Notes: generated from the letters alone by a model not told the origin. Counted from the stretch's first letter, positions 11,914 to 25,112 are shown. The stretch: DNA of 64,000 nucleotides from Silene latifolia (GCF_048544455.1 NC_133538.1:437036311-437100310), one strand, 5' to 3'. Numbers and translations: made by a program.

Positions 11914-14392
11914 TCAAAGGGCCAGAGAACTTCATCCTTAGATTGAACTCTTAGCGGGATAGCTAAAATCCTTTCAGCACTTTACTCCTAGCAGATTAGT
12001 TTTATCAACGCTTCATTCCATCCCCCATTATTGTAACAGAAATCCTTAACCCGCAAATCCTTTAGGAAGCCGAAATCCATGTTTAACCATTCATCTTTGG
12101 GGATAGGCATATCGCCTTGAACCCATCTACTTGTCCACACATTAAGATCCGAGTCCCCCTGGTTTCCATGCAATATTATCATAATAAATTTCATGCCATG
12201 TCTGATACTTCTTAGCCCCCAAGATCCAGAAACCACATTTGAAGGCTTCATTCCAGCTTTGATGCAACTATTCCTGAAGATCTTTTCCCTAAAAATAATG
12301 CTAAAGAGGGAGCCATCATTACTTACCAGCCGCCAAGCATGTTTCGCAAGAAGAGCTTGATTCAGACATTTAATATTTCGAATACCCAGACCCCCCTTGC
12401 TCTTCGGTAAACTAGTGAAGGTTTTACTACACCAATGGAGTGCCTTCGCTGATCTACATCCAGTCCACTAAAAATGCGACAAAATAGAATTAATCTTATT
12501 TGTCACACTTACCGGTAATTTGAAAACCGATAGAAAGTAAATAGAGATATTTGATAGAACAGATGAGATGAGTGTAAGCCTCCCAGCCGGTGAAAGAAAA
12601 ATCCCATTCCATGATGAAATGCGTTTCATAACATTGTCTATAAGGCCTTTGAAAAAATTCTTCTTAGATGTCTGGAACTCAGTCGGCATGCCCATGTACT
12701 TCCCTATACCTTCGTTTTTACGAATTCTCAAGACCTTTAGGCCATTCCGAATTTGTTGTAACATTGTGTTTGGGCTGAAGATAATTCCATATTTCTTTTC
12801 ATTAAGAAGTTTCCCCGAAGCCGTACAATAATCTCTTAAGATGCGTTTCAGATGTCCGAACGACCTGTTTTTATCTTGAAGAAAGAAAACAGAATCATCC
12901 GCAAAGAAAAGATGAGTCAAGGGGGCGACACCCCGAAAAATTTGAATTCCTTTAACCTGTCCCTCCATTTGTGCATATTCCATGTTACTGGAAAGAACCT
13001 CCATGCACAGAATAAAGAGGTATGGGGATAGGAGGTCACCCTGACGTAACCCACACTTCTATTGGAATTGCTGAAGAGGTGCGCCATTTATGAGCACCTC
13101 GTACGTGTCGGTAGTAACACACCACATAATAAGGCGAATAAGACCATCTGGGAAACCGAATTTTTTGAGGACAGCTTCGAGAAAATCCCATTTAATTCTA
13201 TCATAGGCCTTACTCATATCCGCTTTGAAGGCAAACTACCCATGTTTACCTTTTTTATGTGAGTTAATCTTGTGGGTCGCTTCATGTGCTAAGAGGATAT
13301 TATCTGAGATGTTTCTTCAGAAATAAATGCATTTTGATAAGGGCCCACCAGTAGGCCCATGAGCTTTAAGAGGCGGTTTGTGATGCACTTCGTGACCACC
13401 CTCATGAAAACATTACACAAACTTATGGGTCTGTAGTCTTGAACTTCCTCCGGGTTATCACACTTCGGAATCAGGGTGATGTAGGTTCTATTAGCCCCCC
13501 AAAGAATCACTCCCGAATTTAGTGTTGACAGTACTGCTTTTGTAAAGTCCCTTTTCACGAGGTGCCAGCATTTTTGGTAAAATACGGCAGGTATACCATC
13601 TGGACCCGGTGATTTCAAAGCACCCATTTGGAAGACAGCTTTCCTTACCTCCTTAGCCGTGAAAGGCAAGTTCAACTGATCTGCCTCATCGTACTGGAGT
13701 CGCCTCCTCAGGTGCTTTAAGATGTCATAGTGAGGAGCTTGAGAATCACTTCTTTGAGAGGATTGTGGAGGTGTATAAATATCAATGAAATAGGTCTTAA
13801 AAGCATTGCAGACCTTATCCGAGTCGTAGCACCATACTCAATCAGAGCGTTTAACTCCTAGGATGAAATTTCATCCTGCTCTACCCTTTACCCAGTTGAA
13901 GAAGTACTTTGTGCACGTGTCACCATCTACCAACCATTTGAGCTTAGCACGCTGCTTCCAGTAGATAGCAGCAGCGGTTGCGAATTCACGAACTTCCTCA
14001 TTAATCTATGTATACTGCTCCTCTGTGCCACCATTAAAACCAGATCCATACTCTGTTCCAGTCTGTCATCAAAATCATCCCATTTTCCCGTCCACTCCGT
14101 ACGTTTATCCATAGCCCATTTGTTCACACCTTGCCTTACTCGAGAAGATTTTTCATAACCTTGTAAGTCGAAGATCCATTAACTGGAAAGTCCCATGCCG
14201 TTTTTATAACTCGTAAGCAAGCCGGGTAATCCAACGCCCATGCATCTAAGCGGTATGGCTTCTTGGAGTTGTTCTTTATGAGATTGAGGTCAACCTTAAT
14301 AGGGGCATGATCCGAAATTTGAATCGGGTAATGCTTGATTCCAGTATTTGGAAAGAGAGAGAACCAATCTTTAGTCACGCTATTTACGATCT
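11914..14392 (-). pseudogene. LINE (L1-like) ORF2 remnant, split by the Athila element
   Basis: Non-LTR retrotransposon ORF2. In order on the minus strand: the end of the endonuclease domain with SDHAPI (14378-14136); reverse transcriptase N-part with GPDGIPAVFYQKCW and YRPISLCN (13675-13289); the catalytic block FADDSVFF (13004-12468, near its start); and a C-terminal WTSRWVQGD segment (12251-11988). A further in-frame stretch, LAIPLRVQSKDEVLWPF, reaches 11918 and is broken by the Athila LTR. Stops and frameshifts separate the blocks, so it is inactive. The endonuclease N-terminus is missing beyond about 14392, consistent with 5' truncation. Confidence 0.85.
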
Positions 14393-15776
14393 ACGTCAAA
14401 TTCAATATCAAACGAATTAAAGCTTTGTCGAATTTATTAACCATTTTTTATATGCTAGATTATGTCGTTAGCGAACTAGTTGAAACTAGATTATACTAGC
14501 CAATTTACATTATGAAATTATAACACGATCTTAAACTAACGTTATGGTTAGATTATTAGTATTAGATTCGGGTAGTGATCAACATGTGAATTACGATGCT
14601 AATGATGATAAACAAAAAGTATAACATGGGAAAAGTGGAAAATAGTGAAACGAATGAATGATTCTAAAACATGCTATAAAACGAAAATAAAATAGAGACA
14701 AAATTAATAAAAGAAGTTGTTGCACCGTCAACTTAAATGTATGAGACGGGACGCCTGACTCGGAGTCGATCTCGAAATGTGCTCAAGTTGACAGAAGGTA
14801 CGACTTTTTAAGTCGGTTTTTAGAAAATAGAAATGCGTGTTTGCGATGGTCTTTACTGAGGTCGTTGGAGGGTCAAAACGACAACGAAAATCTGAGTTCT
14901 TGGATGTTCCGGAATAGTAAGACTGCAAATTTTGTATGTATGGGAAAAGTTGGGCTCGTATATGGTCCTAAGTGCTGCTAAAATGGACGAGAACAGCTGT
15001 TTGTCAGAAGCTCTGCTTTTGCGAAAACAGGGGCAGTTTCATGGTGTTTTTGCGGGAGGCTTTGGCTCAGTTTTCTAGGGTTATAAGCTAGTTTTTCCGA
15101 TGAGAATTGGAGGTGTAGAGGTGTGAGTGAAGAGTGTATGGAGTGGGATATTTATAGAGAAGAAATATAGGGTTTACATAGGGTTTCAGAGGAGGTGTAG
15201 CAGTCGGGCTCGATGTTGCTTGTGGCTGCTGTCACGAGTTTGTTAGGGTTCGGAAAGGGCTTTGCTTGGAGGTTAAGTAATGAAAATGGGTTGTGGATGT
15301 CGGGTATGGATAGGTGAATATGGGTCGAAGGGGATGCGAGGTTGGGCTCTCTGTTAAGCACGAGTAAGGAGAGGAGGGACATTGATTGGGTTGCTGTCAA
15401 GGGGTTCGAAAATGGGTTGGATGGTGGCTAAAGTTGGATTAATGCGTGGAAAATCGAGCCTAGGTGAGTGAGTGAAAATCGGGCTTACATCGGATTAAAA
15501 AATCGCCTTTTATCTCGCTTTAAAATTCATTTTAAATGAACGAAAATAATCGAACTTAAACTTGAAAATTTGAAAGAACTCAATTAAAAATTAACTAGTT
15601 AAAAATGCATTTTATTTAAAATCAATTTGCTAAAAAGTTATTATTCTAATAAACTTTTAAATCAATTTTAAGTAAATAAAACATTAAAAACCTATAAAAA
15701 ATTAATCAAAACAAAGACACTTTTATTCCATTTATATCGTCAACCGAATTCCACTAATTTCGTCAGACGGCTTTTA
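14393..15776. other. Unassigned non-coding segment
   Basis: No coding domain was recognised. The part at 14730-15500 is GC-richer than its surroundings and could be an LTR fragment or old element, but no ends or primer-binding site were found. Reading frames on the minus strand (15400-15152, 14928-14728) are short and resemble nothing familiar. Confidence 0.4.
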
Positions 15777-16289
15777 GGGGTTGTTTGGTTCATGGGGGAA
15801 TTAATTTCATGTGGGAAGTAGAAATTCACATAAATTAAGTTCTTACATGTAATTCATGGGAAATACCCAAAACTTGTTTGGTTGCCATCAAGGAATTGAC
15901 ACTTCCCATGAAATAAATTCATGTATGTTGTTTGGTTGGATAACTCAATTCCTATGAATTTTTGTTGTTAATACTATTTTACCCTTTTGCTAAAATTTAT
16001 TACTTTACCCTTAATTCATATATATGACATACAAAATTTGATCTTAGCTTACAAGATTTAACAACATGAAAAAAATGACTATGTCCGGATGTTCCCATTT
16101 ATTATCAGAAAATCTAATAAAAATAATTAAAGTAGCATAAATTATAAAAAACTATGTTCCAAATTAGGACTTAATTATAACACGATCTTCAAAAGAACAA
16201 CATAACCTTTAAAAGAGTTCTATTAAACCAACTCAAAAACATAATAATCCGCAAGTTTGTAATCCAATGTCTCGAGGAGAAGTGAGTTA

Positions 16290-17319
16290 TCACTTATTCG
16301 CATGATCAGGAATCAATAAGCCTTGTACATAAGCAAATTTGAAATCATCTGGAAGGCTGAAAACAAAAAAATCAACTTCAAGGGCATTTGTAGCGATTTG
16401 TTTTGATGCTGATATAACTTGAGCGGGAGTTAACCCTTCAATCTTCATTATCTCTGAAGTTACTTGCATTCTTCGATCGGCTGACTCAGACTCCTGTTTA
16501 AAGCAGTTAGCAAGTCTTCCCATATGTTCACCAGCAGCTTCCATTACATTACTCATTTTATCAAGTGTAGAAGAGAATTGTCTCAAAGCTTCAATAGTTT
16601 CAGTTCTAGCCCTTTTGGTTTTTCTATTTGAAGGCTCACTTAAAGGTGAATGCTCAACCTCTGTATGGTTTGGTACCTCTTGAGTGTTAGATAAAGGCAC
16701 TTGCTCTTCCTCTTGGTCATCTCTCTCTCGATCCTCCATCTCCTCTAATGCATCTTGTATACTATCACCCTCTGATCCTGTAGCTCTATCTTTTCCCAAA
16801 ATTCTTCCTATCTCTTCAATCAGGGGAAATGGCCTATTTCTCAGACCTGCAGCATTTTTATGGCTCTGCCATATATAAAATAAAATAATGATCAACAAAA
16901 AAATTGTTTTTACATTGAAATAAAAGAATATGAAGTGAACAAATTGAACTTACTTTCAGCCAATTATCCCAAACAGATTGTTCACAGGTCACAAACTTTC
17001 CTTCGTCATTCCAACCGAATCCACTAGCTTGTGGGCTCAACATGTCAGTAATTGCATCATAATGTTTTCGGAGAGTCTTGACTCTTGATTCAATGTGAGG
17101 CTTAGCTTTCTTTCCACACCCGGGCAATTTTTGCTCCATAAGAGATTCGATTTTAGCATAAGTTCCATTTTTAAACTGACCATTGTCTGCTTTCCAACTT
17201 CCAAGATCAAGAAGATCTTACATTGCACTAACAAGTGCACGATGTTCTTCAAGCGACCATCTTGAGCAAACTCTTACCGAACTTGCAGCATCCTTACTTT
17301 TTTTATTGGACTGAGCCAT
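16290..17319 (-). pseudogene. Harbinger ORF1: Myb/SANT-like DNA-binding protein, one stop
   Basis: This is the accessory protein that helps PIF/Harbinger transposase bind ends and enter the nucleus. Exon 1 runs from the ATG at 17319 to 16954 and exon 2 from 16865 to 16290, with a GTAAGT donor and a CAG acceptor. The SANT-like domain includes RWSLEEHRALVSAM, FKNGTYAKIESLMEQKLPG and WDNWL, followed by NRPFPLIEEIGRILGKDRATG. A TAA at 17218-17220 interrupts the domain between SAM and DLLDLG, near codon 34. The C-terminal half has an acidic stretch (EEMEDRERDDQEEEQ) and a predicted helical region. Apart from the single stop the frame is well kept, so decay may be recent. Confidence 0.75.
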
Positions 17320-17474
17320 CACTACATGCATATGAAATACAGTATACTAAACATATAACACTTAAATTTTCTTGAAAAAATAATCCATAAAATAATGTAT
17401 ATTAAGTTATGAAACAATCAAACACAACAACTTATTGGTTTTTCCTACTTAGCAAAATAAAACAACATAATGTT

Positions 17475-18884
17475 TCAGCCTCTAGTTTGTAGCCAGTGGT
17501 TGTACATTTGATCTGCTAAGTTCTTTCTAAACTAAGTCCAAGCAGCACTAGTCTCCATAATATCAATACAATTGTCATCATCTTCTTCTTCCCCATCTTG
17601 GATAAGAGATTCGAATGGATTTATGTTCATATACGTTCGAATAAAATTATGCACTAATGCATACCCAAAAACGATTTTGCTAAATGTCTTTCTAGAGTAC
17701 CAAGTAGCATTTCTTAGAATACCCCATCTCATTTTCAACAATCCAAAAGCTCTTTCTATGACATTTCTTGCTTGAGAATGTTTCATATTAAAGTACTCCT
17801 CTACACATGTTGGTTCAACACCATTCTTCCAAATACTCAAATGATAACGTTGGCCTCTGAATGGTGTCAAAAATCCCTCACAATTCATATATCCAGCGTC
17901 ACAAAGATAGTATTGCCCTAAAATTAACAAAATAAAGTTTTAACATTCTATAACTTAAAAAGGAGATATTCTCCCGTAAACAAATTCAAAAGGTTAAGTT
18001 GTTTTTTTTTTACCTGGGGGTACTCTCAAAGGATGTTTTCTAGAAAGTGCATCGCGGAGAACTCTATTATCATGAGCTGAACCCTCCCAACCAGGTAAAA
18101 TATAAACAAATTGCAAATCTCGAGTGCAAGCCCCTAAAACATTTGTTGTAAGGTCTCCTTTCCTAGTTCTAAACCTAAATTTATCTTTATCTCCAACACG
18201 GACCTTAATATGAGTTCCATCCAAAGCACATAAACAATTCTACAAAAAATAATCTAATGTTAATAAAACTAAAACAGTTTGTCATATTAAATCACTATGT
18301 AATCATTATTTCTATCTTACCTTAAACCATTTCCACCTTTCGTCTTGACAATTTTCGGTCACTAGTGGGTTTCTTGAGCAGAAGATGATGACATCTAAGG
18401 ATCGCGCGAAGGACTAAATTGAAGTGTCTAGATACTGTCTCACCACTTCTTCTAAAATATAATTGAGTTCTTCTATTTTTTGTATCATGAGACAATATAA
18501 AAAGAAATAATGCAACCATTTCTTCCAAACTTGTATTTCTATTTCCTTCTAGCTTACCGACATCTCTTAGCATCTCACACAACTTACCAAAACATGCTCT
18601 ATCCATCCTAAGGTTGTCTAGGCATGCTATATCACTCCCTTGAATCATTGGTCTAATATTAAATGCCTAGTCTGGACTCTTTCGTCAATGGAGTTGTCAA
18701 ACGTATATGTTATCGGCTTAGGAATTGTAATGTTTAAACTAGAAAGATGGCATAAGAGCTCGACAATAGTCTCAATAACCATCAAAAGCATATGTCTGTA
18801 TATAGCAATACACAAAACAACAATCTTCTTCCGGTTATTCAAAGGTAAGCGCGCCATTGTCTTATAACTTGCATAAGATAACAA
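17475..18884 (-). pseudogene. Harbinger ORF2: DDE transposase, frameshifted
   Basis: This is the enzyme that would cut and paste the element. Exon 1 (to about 18322) has MDRACFGKLCEMLRD, SLEEMVALFLFILSHD and RRSGETVSRHFNLVL. Exon 2 starts at 18239 with the first catalytic Asp (DGTHIKVRV). Exon 3 starts at 17917 with the second Asp (YYLCDAGYMNCEGFL) and the Glu (NVIERAFGLLKMRWGIL), so the DDE triad is present. Damage: a frameshift near 18655 upstream of IQGSDIACL; a frameshift near 18350, with WKWFK in another frame before the donor at about 18322; and a TAG at 17532, after which a matching C-terminal helix (NLADQMYNHWLQ) continues to 17475. Introns have GT/AG borders. It is not functional as it stands. 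Confidence 0.8.
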
Positions 18885-19430
18885 AAAAAGAGTAAATCAA
18901 CCTCTTGTAAGCATAAGAAAAATTTAACATAACAATGACACAAACAGGGAACACTAAAAGAAAATGTTAGGACAGTACAAATTAAGGAGCATGGAACATT
19001 AGCTAAATGTCTAAATTATATTATTGATATAGAAGAAAAATCTTCTGCAGGGTGTTTTTGCAGACTCCAATGTTATTTTGTCATCATAAATGAGGGACAT
19101 CTGCATACGGGTCTAACAAAATAATCATGTGCCTCATGTCATCTTTGGAATTCAAGTGTTCAATTATCATATTATTGCTACTAATTCAAGAATCCTATAT
19201 AGGCAGCAATGACAAAAAGAGTATATAATTGCCCTGAATCAGATGTAAGAAAATCAATCATGTACTTCTCAATCTAATCCTATATAAGGTAGTATCTGGC
19301 TCGTTTAACACTTGAGATGAACATAACCGTCTTAAGGAAAACAAACTGTATAAGGAGTAACATATTATTTCAAGCATAGATATTAACCATGGCGAATAAA
19401 AATCGTTTGTTAATTAAATACAAAGCGTTT

Positions 19431-19598
19431 TGCTTGTGACGGGCTAATCCCGTCACAAGCTTGTGACCTCTCTTAAAAAAGGAGAGGGGACAAGGTGGGT
19501 CACCCTCATGTGCTTCCCCACTCACCTTTCATGGGTATTTTGTGAGAGGAAATGGTATTTGTCACAAGTTTGTGACGGATATCGCCGTCACAAAAGAA
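19431..19598. mobile_element. Small foldback MITE (CTTGTGACGGG family) inside the Harbinger element
   Basis: The left end has CTTGTGACGGG...CCCGTCACAAG and the right end GTCACAAGTTTGTGACGG...CCGTCACAA, so each end is itself a hairpin and the two ends are complementary. There is no coding capacity. Superfamily is not assigned. Confidence 0.6.
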
Positions 19599-20242
19599 AT
19601 TTTGTGAATTAAACAAGACTGCTTAATTTGGGAATGAGCAAAAATTACCCAAGTTCCCACATTCTTTTATTCACCACAGCTCAACGACATTTCCTTGAAT
19701 CTATATGTCAATGAGATTTTACCAGGAGTGAAAATTGGTCAACTACCCTTCATTAAACATTAATGTATTCGTGCAGATGAAATAAAGTAAAAACCATATT
19801 CTAGCATAACTTCATAAACTAATGATAGCAGAAGAGCACAACAGTAAAACAAACATGGAAGATTGAGGTAAAAAAGGGAGTACGGGAGAGAGAGAAAGAG
19901 ATAGAGTACCTGCTGAAGTGATGATGGAAATTGCACAGGAGGAAAAAAAATTTGTGTGAAGAAGAAGATGACGGCTGATAGAAGAGGTAGAAAATTAAAT
20001 GGCTGTGTTTTTAATAGGAGTTAAATAGTAAAATACGAAGTATTACTTTAAAAAACACAGGAATTGGGAATGACCAAGGGGGTGTTGGTCAGCCACTTCC
20101 TACATGATGTGGGAATTAGAGTTCCGATGGAACTCTAGATTCCTCCATTTTGGAAAAAAATGGGTAATCAAACAAGAGCCTTAAATCCCAATTCATGGGA
20201 TTTTGGAATTCCTGTGTTTTTCTGAGGCAACTAAACAATCCC

Positions 20243-20576
20243 TTATTCTGCTCATACATTGACGTCCTATCAACATCTGGTATTTGTCGGGAGTATTATA
20301 GGTACAAGTACCGTGACGGATACAAGTATGTATCTACAATATCATTCTTTAATCCGTGTATTTCTTGTCCGAAATATGTTTCAAGAAAGCCATTTTCACC
20401 TGAGTTTTTGTCTCTGTGACAAATAAACACTAATTTCTTGTCTTTATAAATGACCTTCGTCCTCATATTGCCACATAAATGTGCCCGCCTAGTCACGCTA
20501 CGCCAGGATCGGGGAAAAAAGTATTAAATCTTTTATTTTTTTTAAGATAAAATATTTGTAAGGCAAATAATAGAAA
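20243..20576. other. Short spacer between Harbinger and Helitron
   Basis: No recognised gene or repeat in about 330 bases; the open frames here are short and match nothing familiar. Confidence 0.4.
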
Positions 20577-22950
20577 CTAGTTTTAATCCCGTGCACGAAA
20601 TGCACGGGTTATCTTTTTAAATATGTTTTTGAGTATATGGTAGTCGATCCTTTAATAGTTAGCCGTAATTTTTTTTTTTAAAATTTGAATAACACTGAAT
20701 TAAAATGATATATCGTCTTATAGTTTCAAAGTTGTGCAAATCTAATTGAACATGTTTAATTGTCCAATTGTTCATCTAAATAAATAGGTATTCAAGAGTT
20801 TTGTTATAGTGAATATCAACTGTTTAAATATATTACAAATATTCACATATTTATTTGTAAAAAAGATTTCCTTGTTACTTATTTCGATAATAAACTTGAA
20901 TTATAATATGCGTAGTCTATTTCTCTATTTGTCCTCATCGTTTGTTTGTTTCTTTTATTCTTTGTGAGGGGTATTTTAAGCAAATGCAAATTTTGAAATG
21001 GAGGGAGTATATAATTTTAATGTCACGTCATTGTTGTAAGATTAAATTTTTTATAATTATTTTTATAAAAGATTAAATTAACGAAACTGAAGTCTCAATT
21101 TGTAAACTGAGTTAATGATCTAGCCTCGTAACTAAATCAGCCCAAATGTCAACACCGTATCCGCTAAATACCAATCAAATAAAACAAAATCATCACAAAT
21201 CGAGTTAATGAGTATAAAATTTATCCGAACTAAATAAAAAGACATACTCCTTTGAGTAAGTCTCCTCTAAAATGGATACATCTTTTTAATTATTAAAACT
21301 GGTAAAATACCATCTCACTTGTGTATATAAGACAAATCTTATGTTATTCCCTATGCACTCTAGTCTCTACTTTTGTTTTATTCTAACTATACTTGACTCG
21401 TCTTAAGATAAAAACGGATATTAACCGTATTAACTGAGAAATTTGTGTAAATCTTTCACTCACTAAAAGAGCGCACATATATTTGGGTCAACTCGTACAT
21501 TTACGGTCCATATATTATATGATAATATTTAAGTCGACTCATTCATCTCATATAGGTCCATATTATATACCCTAAATTTTTGCACAATATATATACACTC
21601 CCTCATTCACTAATTGCCCTAAATTTAACACTTTCGATCACTCTCTTAGTCTTTCCATCGCTCCCCCTCTCAATAATCAATTTCATCTCATATTTTCATT
21701 TATTTGCTCCCTCATCATTTTTAGTCCTCCCTCATCTCGTTGATTACCATCACCCGTTTTATTTAGAGATCTGCAAAATTCTAATCTTATCATTCAATTT
21801 AATAGATATAACTATACTCCCTCTCAATATTTTGATCAATTTTTCATAAAATTATTTTTATCAAATTTTAATCTTATCACCTGTTTTGGATGGCCATGCA
21901 ATTACATGATAAATAAATATTGAAGAACAATATGAAATTGTGATCAAGATTTTAGTATTGTATATTATCTCAACGAAAACCGAGCTTTAGTATTTCCAAG
22001 TATTGATTTTTTAATCCTTATTTCTTTTTTTTTTGCATGTAGTATTTTATATGATATTTTGGTTTTCCTATATATTTTTTTAGTTACTTTTACACTAATC
22101 TTCAATAATTATGATGTCTTTCAGTCTTATTAAAAATTTTATTTTTACATATAATGATTGTTGTTTTTGAATTACTTTTTCACTTTTTTTTTTCTTTGCG
22201 TCTTGAAATGTATTTTCTGATATTTTTTCCCAAGAAATGAGTTTTTTTTACCTTTTTCGATTTTAATAATTTTTCACTTTTTATTTAATGTTTTTTTTGC
22301 ATATATTTCGATTATTAATATTTTAATATCCTTATAATTATTTTTTTATGCAAGAGTTTGCATATCTACCATTTACTTTATTGTTTGCAAATCTACCATT
22401 CAAGTTAAAGACGATTTAAATTTTGTGGTCTAATTTTGTTGTTTTCTACAATTTTCAAATTCGTGGTCTTAATTTTTTTTATTTTTTTTTTACGTTTTTT
22501 TTTTTGCCAAGGAATGCTATTTTATTTTAATTTTATGTTTTCTACCGATTTTATCAACCAAAAACAAAACGATTTTCGATAACAATTTTTTTTTTATACT
22601 CTGTTCTGATTATATTGGTAGCATTTTAGGAAGTATAATTGTGTTGCCTATGATTCTACATAGTTTGTATGTGATTATATAATCTATAGTTTTATATAAT
22701 TCCGATAAATTAAGATCATAAGATGACTTAGGAGATTATGCATTATTTGTTACTACGTAATAATTTATATTTACGTATAAACATAAACATAAACATTTAC
22801 GTACAAAACACGGTGGTTTTCGAGAAATTAATTCCAGATTCTTTGCTGTGGGTCCCACATTAGCTATTTATAAAAAAAGAAAAAAAATTGTATTTGATGA
22901 CGTGGGTGAATATGGATGCTTTAAATGTTTCTGTATTTATAAAGATAAGA
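20577..22950 (-). mobile_element. Non-autonomous Helitron (2.37 kb)
   Basis: On the minus strand the 3' end is a GC hairpin (arms CCCGTGCA and TGCACGGG, 20588-20608) followed by ATTAAAA and CTAG at 20580-20577. The flanking base gives CTAG|T. The 5' end starts TCTTATCTTTATAAATACAG at 22950, with A outside, so insertion was between A and T as Helitrons do. There is no Rep/helicase frame and no captured gene was recognised. A Stowaway-like sequence ending GGAGGGAGTA lies at about 20925-21010. Confidence 0.75.
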
Positions 22951-22952
22951 TA

Positions 22953-23652
22953 GCCCGGGGGCATTGGTTAAGCTAAAGAATAGGGGAAAATACAACATAA
23001 AAAAATGATGACTCTCATTGCAATATCAGTCCCCTAGATATGCGGCAACATAATTTATAAACTTAAATGCACAAAGACCAAGTCAATACTAGATTGAATA
23101 GATGCACGCCCAACCGTCACCACCTCCTCTGGTTGCCGGTAACCCATTCCCTCCGACAACCTCACTCCCCAACCCTCTTTTAACCCTATTCCCCTCCTAG
23201 GGTGTCTATTGGTTCGGAATTCCGGCGGCGAAGCCGACGGTCGCGGTGCCGAGAAATCGAACCCTAAACCCTTTTTTGGAAAAATTACTGAGTATAAAAG
23301 AAGGGGATTTGATTTAACAGGTTGTTCTTGTGGTGGTTGTAAATTTGATCGGTGCTTTGAGGTTCGACAGCGATCTCGGGATCTATTTTTGTGGTCGGGG
23401 ACGAATCATGGTGCAGATGAAGGGGATAGGGTGGTCGTCGGAAAGCGGCGACAAAGGCAGTGAGCCAGTGAGGTTTTCGAGGTAGTGGGTGATGGTTGGG
23501 ACGGGGAGGGGGGTGGTTGGAGTTTGGTGGCAGAATATAAGTTTGATTGGGAGGGGAGAAGGAAACAAAGACTGTCAATCTATTGCTAACTGCTAAATGA
23601 ATGTAATACATATTCTTTGTCCGGAATGAGAGTTATCGAATGCCCCCGGGGC
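22953..23652. mobile_element. Candidate TIR element with GCCCGGGGGCATT ends (0.7 kb)
   Basis: The left end GCCCGGGGGCATTGGTTAA is mirrored by the complement of the right end, GCCCCGGGGGCATTCGATAA, and both arms continue with a CTCTCATT block. No clear target duplication was found and the superfamily is open. The GC-rich interior has open frames on both strands (23209-23611) that look non-coding. Its left end lies two bases from the Helitron 5' end. Confidence 0.5.
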
Positions 23653-24102
23653 GTTCGTTATCGGCCTCCTAATCCTGTTAACTTCCGTCATTATGTCTTA
23701 AGGCGGCACAAAACGAAAAAGGAAAAAAAAAAAAAAAAAAAAGATAAGAGAGAGCAGCGAGAAACATGATCTAGCCCTTGTGTAGCACGCTGCCACCGAT
23801 CAACGTTTTCCCAGTCTTACAATCGTCATCCTCATGCCGTCACCATCCCCTCACTTAGTGAAGGTATCGTTTTTCCTTAAGTTGTAACATATAATTCTCT
23901 CCGTAAATTGTTAAATAAATAAAGCTTTGTAGAATATCAATGGTAGGTCGATGGGGTTCAGGTTTCGTAGTATTTTAAGGTGCTTTCAACAGGTTTTACG
24001 GGATGCTTTAGGAGTGGCTTGAGGTCGGGTTAGGAGCCGCAGAGAACAGCACACTTAATATGATTTGTGCGTTCGCCATCGTTAAACGTCATCTATTGGT
24101 CG
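23653..24102. other. Unassigned segment with an A-rich tract
   Basis: Nothing recognisable as a gene. An A-rich run at about 23720-23750 could be the tail of an old retroposed sequence, but no body was recognised. Confidence 0.35.
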
Positions 24103-24110
24103 AGTTGAAC

Positions 24111-25104
24111 CAGGGACGGAGCACAAGCCGGGCCGACCGGGCCATGGCCCAGGCTGATTTTTGGAAATTTTTTGTAATACATTAAAAATGAATTAAAAAA
24201 TATATGCTCTTCATCTGCTGATTCTTCTCCGTAATCATAGGCCTACATATCAAAGGAAAACAAAGTTAATTTTGTAAAGAAATTAATTAGAAAATAACTA
24301 TCATATTTAAAAAAATTCCAACTTTCTATTTACTGTAATTATCACTAGAAAACAATTTAAAAGAACAAATGAGTGAAAGAGTCTCCATTGCTTATTTCCT
24401 GCTGATGGAAAGTCGAGACCTCGGAGGTCGGAGAACAATTACAAGTAATTTGTTTATTCTTATTTAATTCATTTTTTTTTTCATTTGAAAAGCATTATTG
24501 TTGTGTTAATTTTGAATTATAATTGATTGAAGCTCCCTATTGATGAGAAAATAAGTAGTTTCTAGTGGATCACTTATCTTAGTGATGCTCTGTGCTGACC
24601 GCTGTTAAACGTATCACATCGCTTCAGGTCGGCAAAAATTCTAGTAAATTGATTAATTTAGGAATATTAAGAGAATGAGATAACAAAAAAATGGAGAAGC
24701 AGTGTTGAAATTAGCTTTTTAGATGATTGAAATTTGGACATCGTATTGTACTTGTGTTATGCGAGAAAGAAATGGAGTACAGGAAGGACTAAGGAGGGTG
24801 TTTAGAAGTAACTAGAACATAGAAGTAAGTCTCTTGGGGTAGTTGTTTTTATTTTTTAGTGTCTTTAATTCTACTTTTATTAAATAAAATTTAGTTTTAA
24901 TTTATTTTTTTAGTCCTAATAATTTTAGTTTAATGTACTTTTTTTTTTATTATTCTTGGTACATTTTACTATTATTTATGAATATTAAAAATATTTATGC
25001 TTATAATCATATCATAATGAAGTAATATTTATGAACTCAATTTTATAGTAGACGTAACAAAAAATTTCGGCCCTGGGTTAAATTTGGTCCGAGCTTCGTC
25101 CCTG
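24111..25104. mobile_element. hAT-type non-autonomous element (994 bp)
   Basis: The ends are CAGGGACGGAGC and GCTTCGTCCCTG, imperfect inverted repeats typical of hAT. A perfect 8-bp duplication AGTTGAAC flanks both sides (24103-24110 and 25105-25112). The interior is AT-rich without a transposase frame. Confidence 0.85.
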
Positions 25105-25112
25105 AGTTGAAC

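Larger units (their letters stand above)
15777..20242 (-). mobile_element. PIF/Harbinger DNA transposon (4.47 kb) with both genes, degraded
   Basis: The left end GGGGTTGTTTGGTT and right end AACTAAACAATCCC are imperfect terminal inverted repeats (12 of 14). Both sides are flanked by TTA (15774-15776 and 20243-20245), the expected 3-bp duplication. Inside are a DDE transposase and a SANT-like DNA-binding protein, both on the minus strand, the usual pair for this superfamily. Both genes carry stops or frameshifts. A small foldback MITE lies at 19431-19598, in the stretch upstream of the transposase. Confidence 0.85.
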
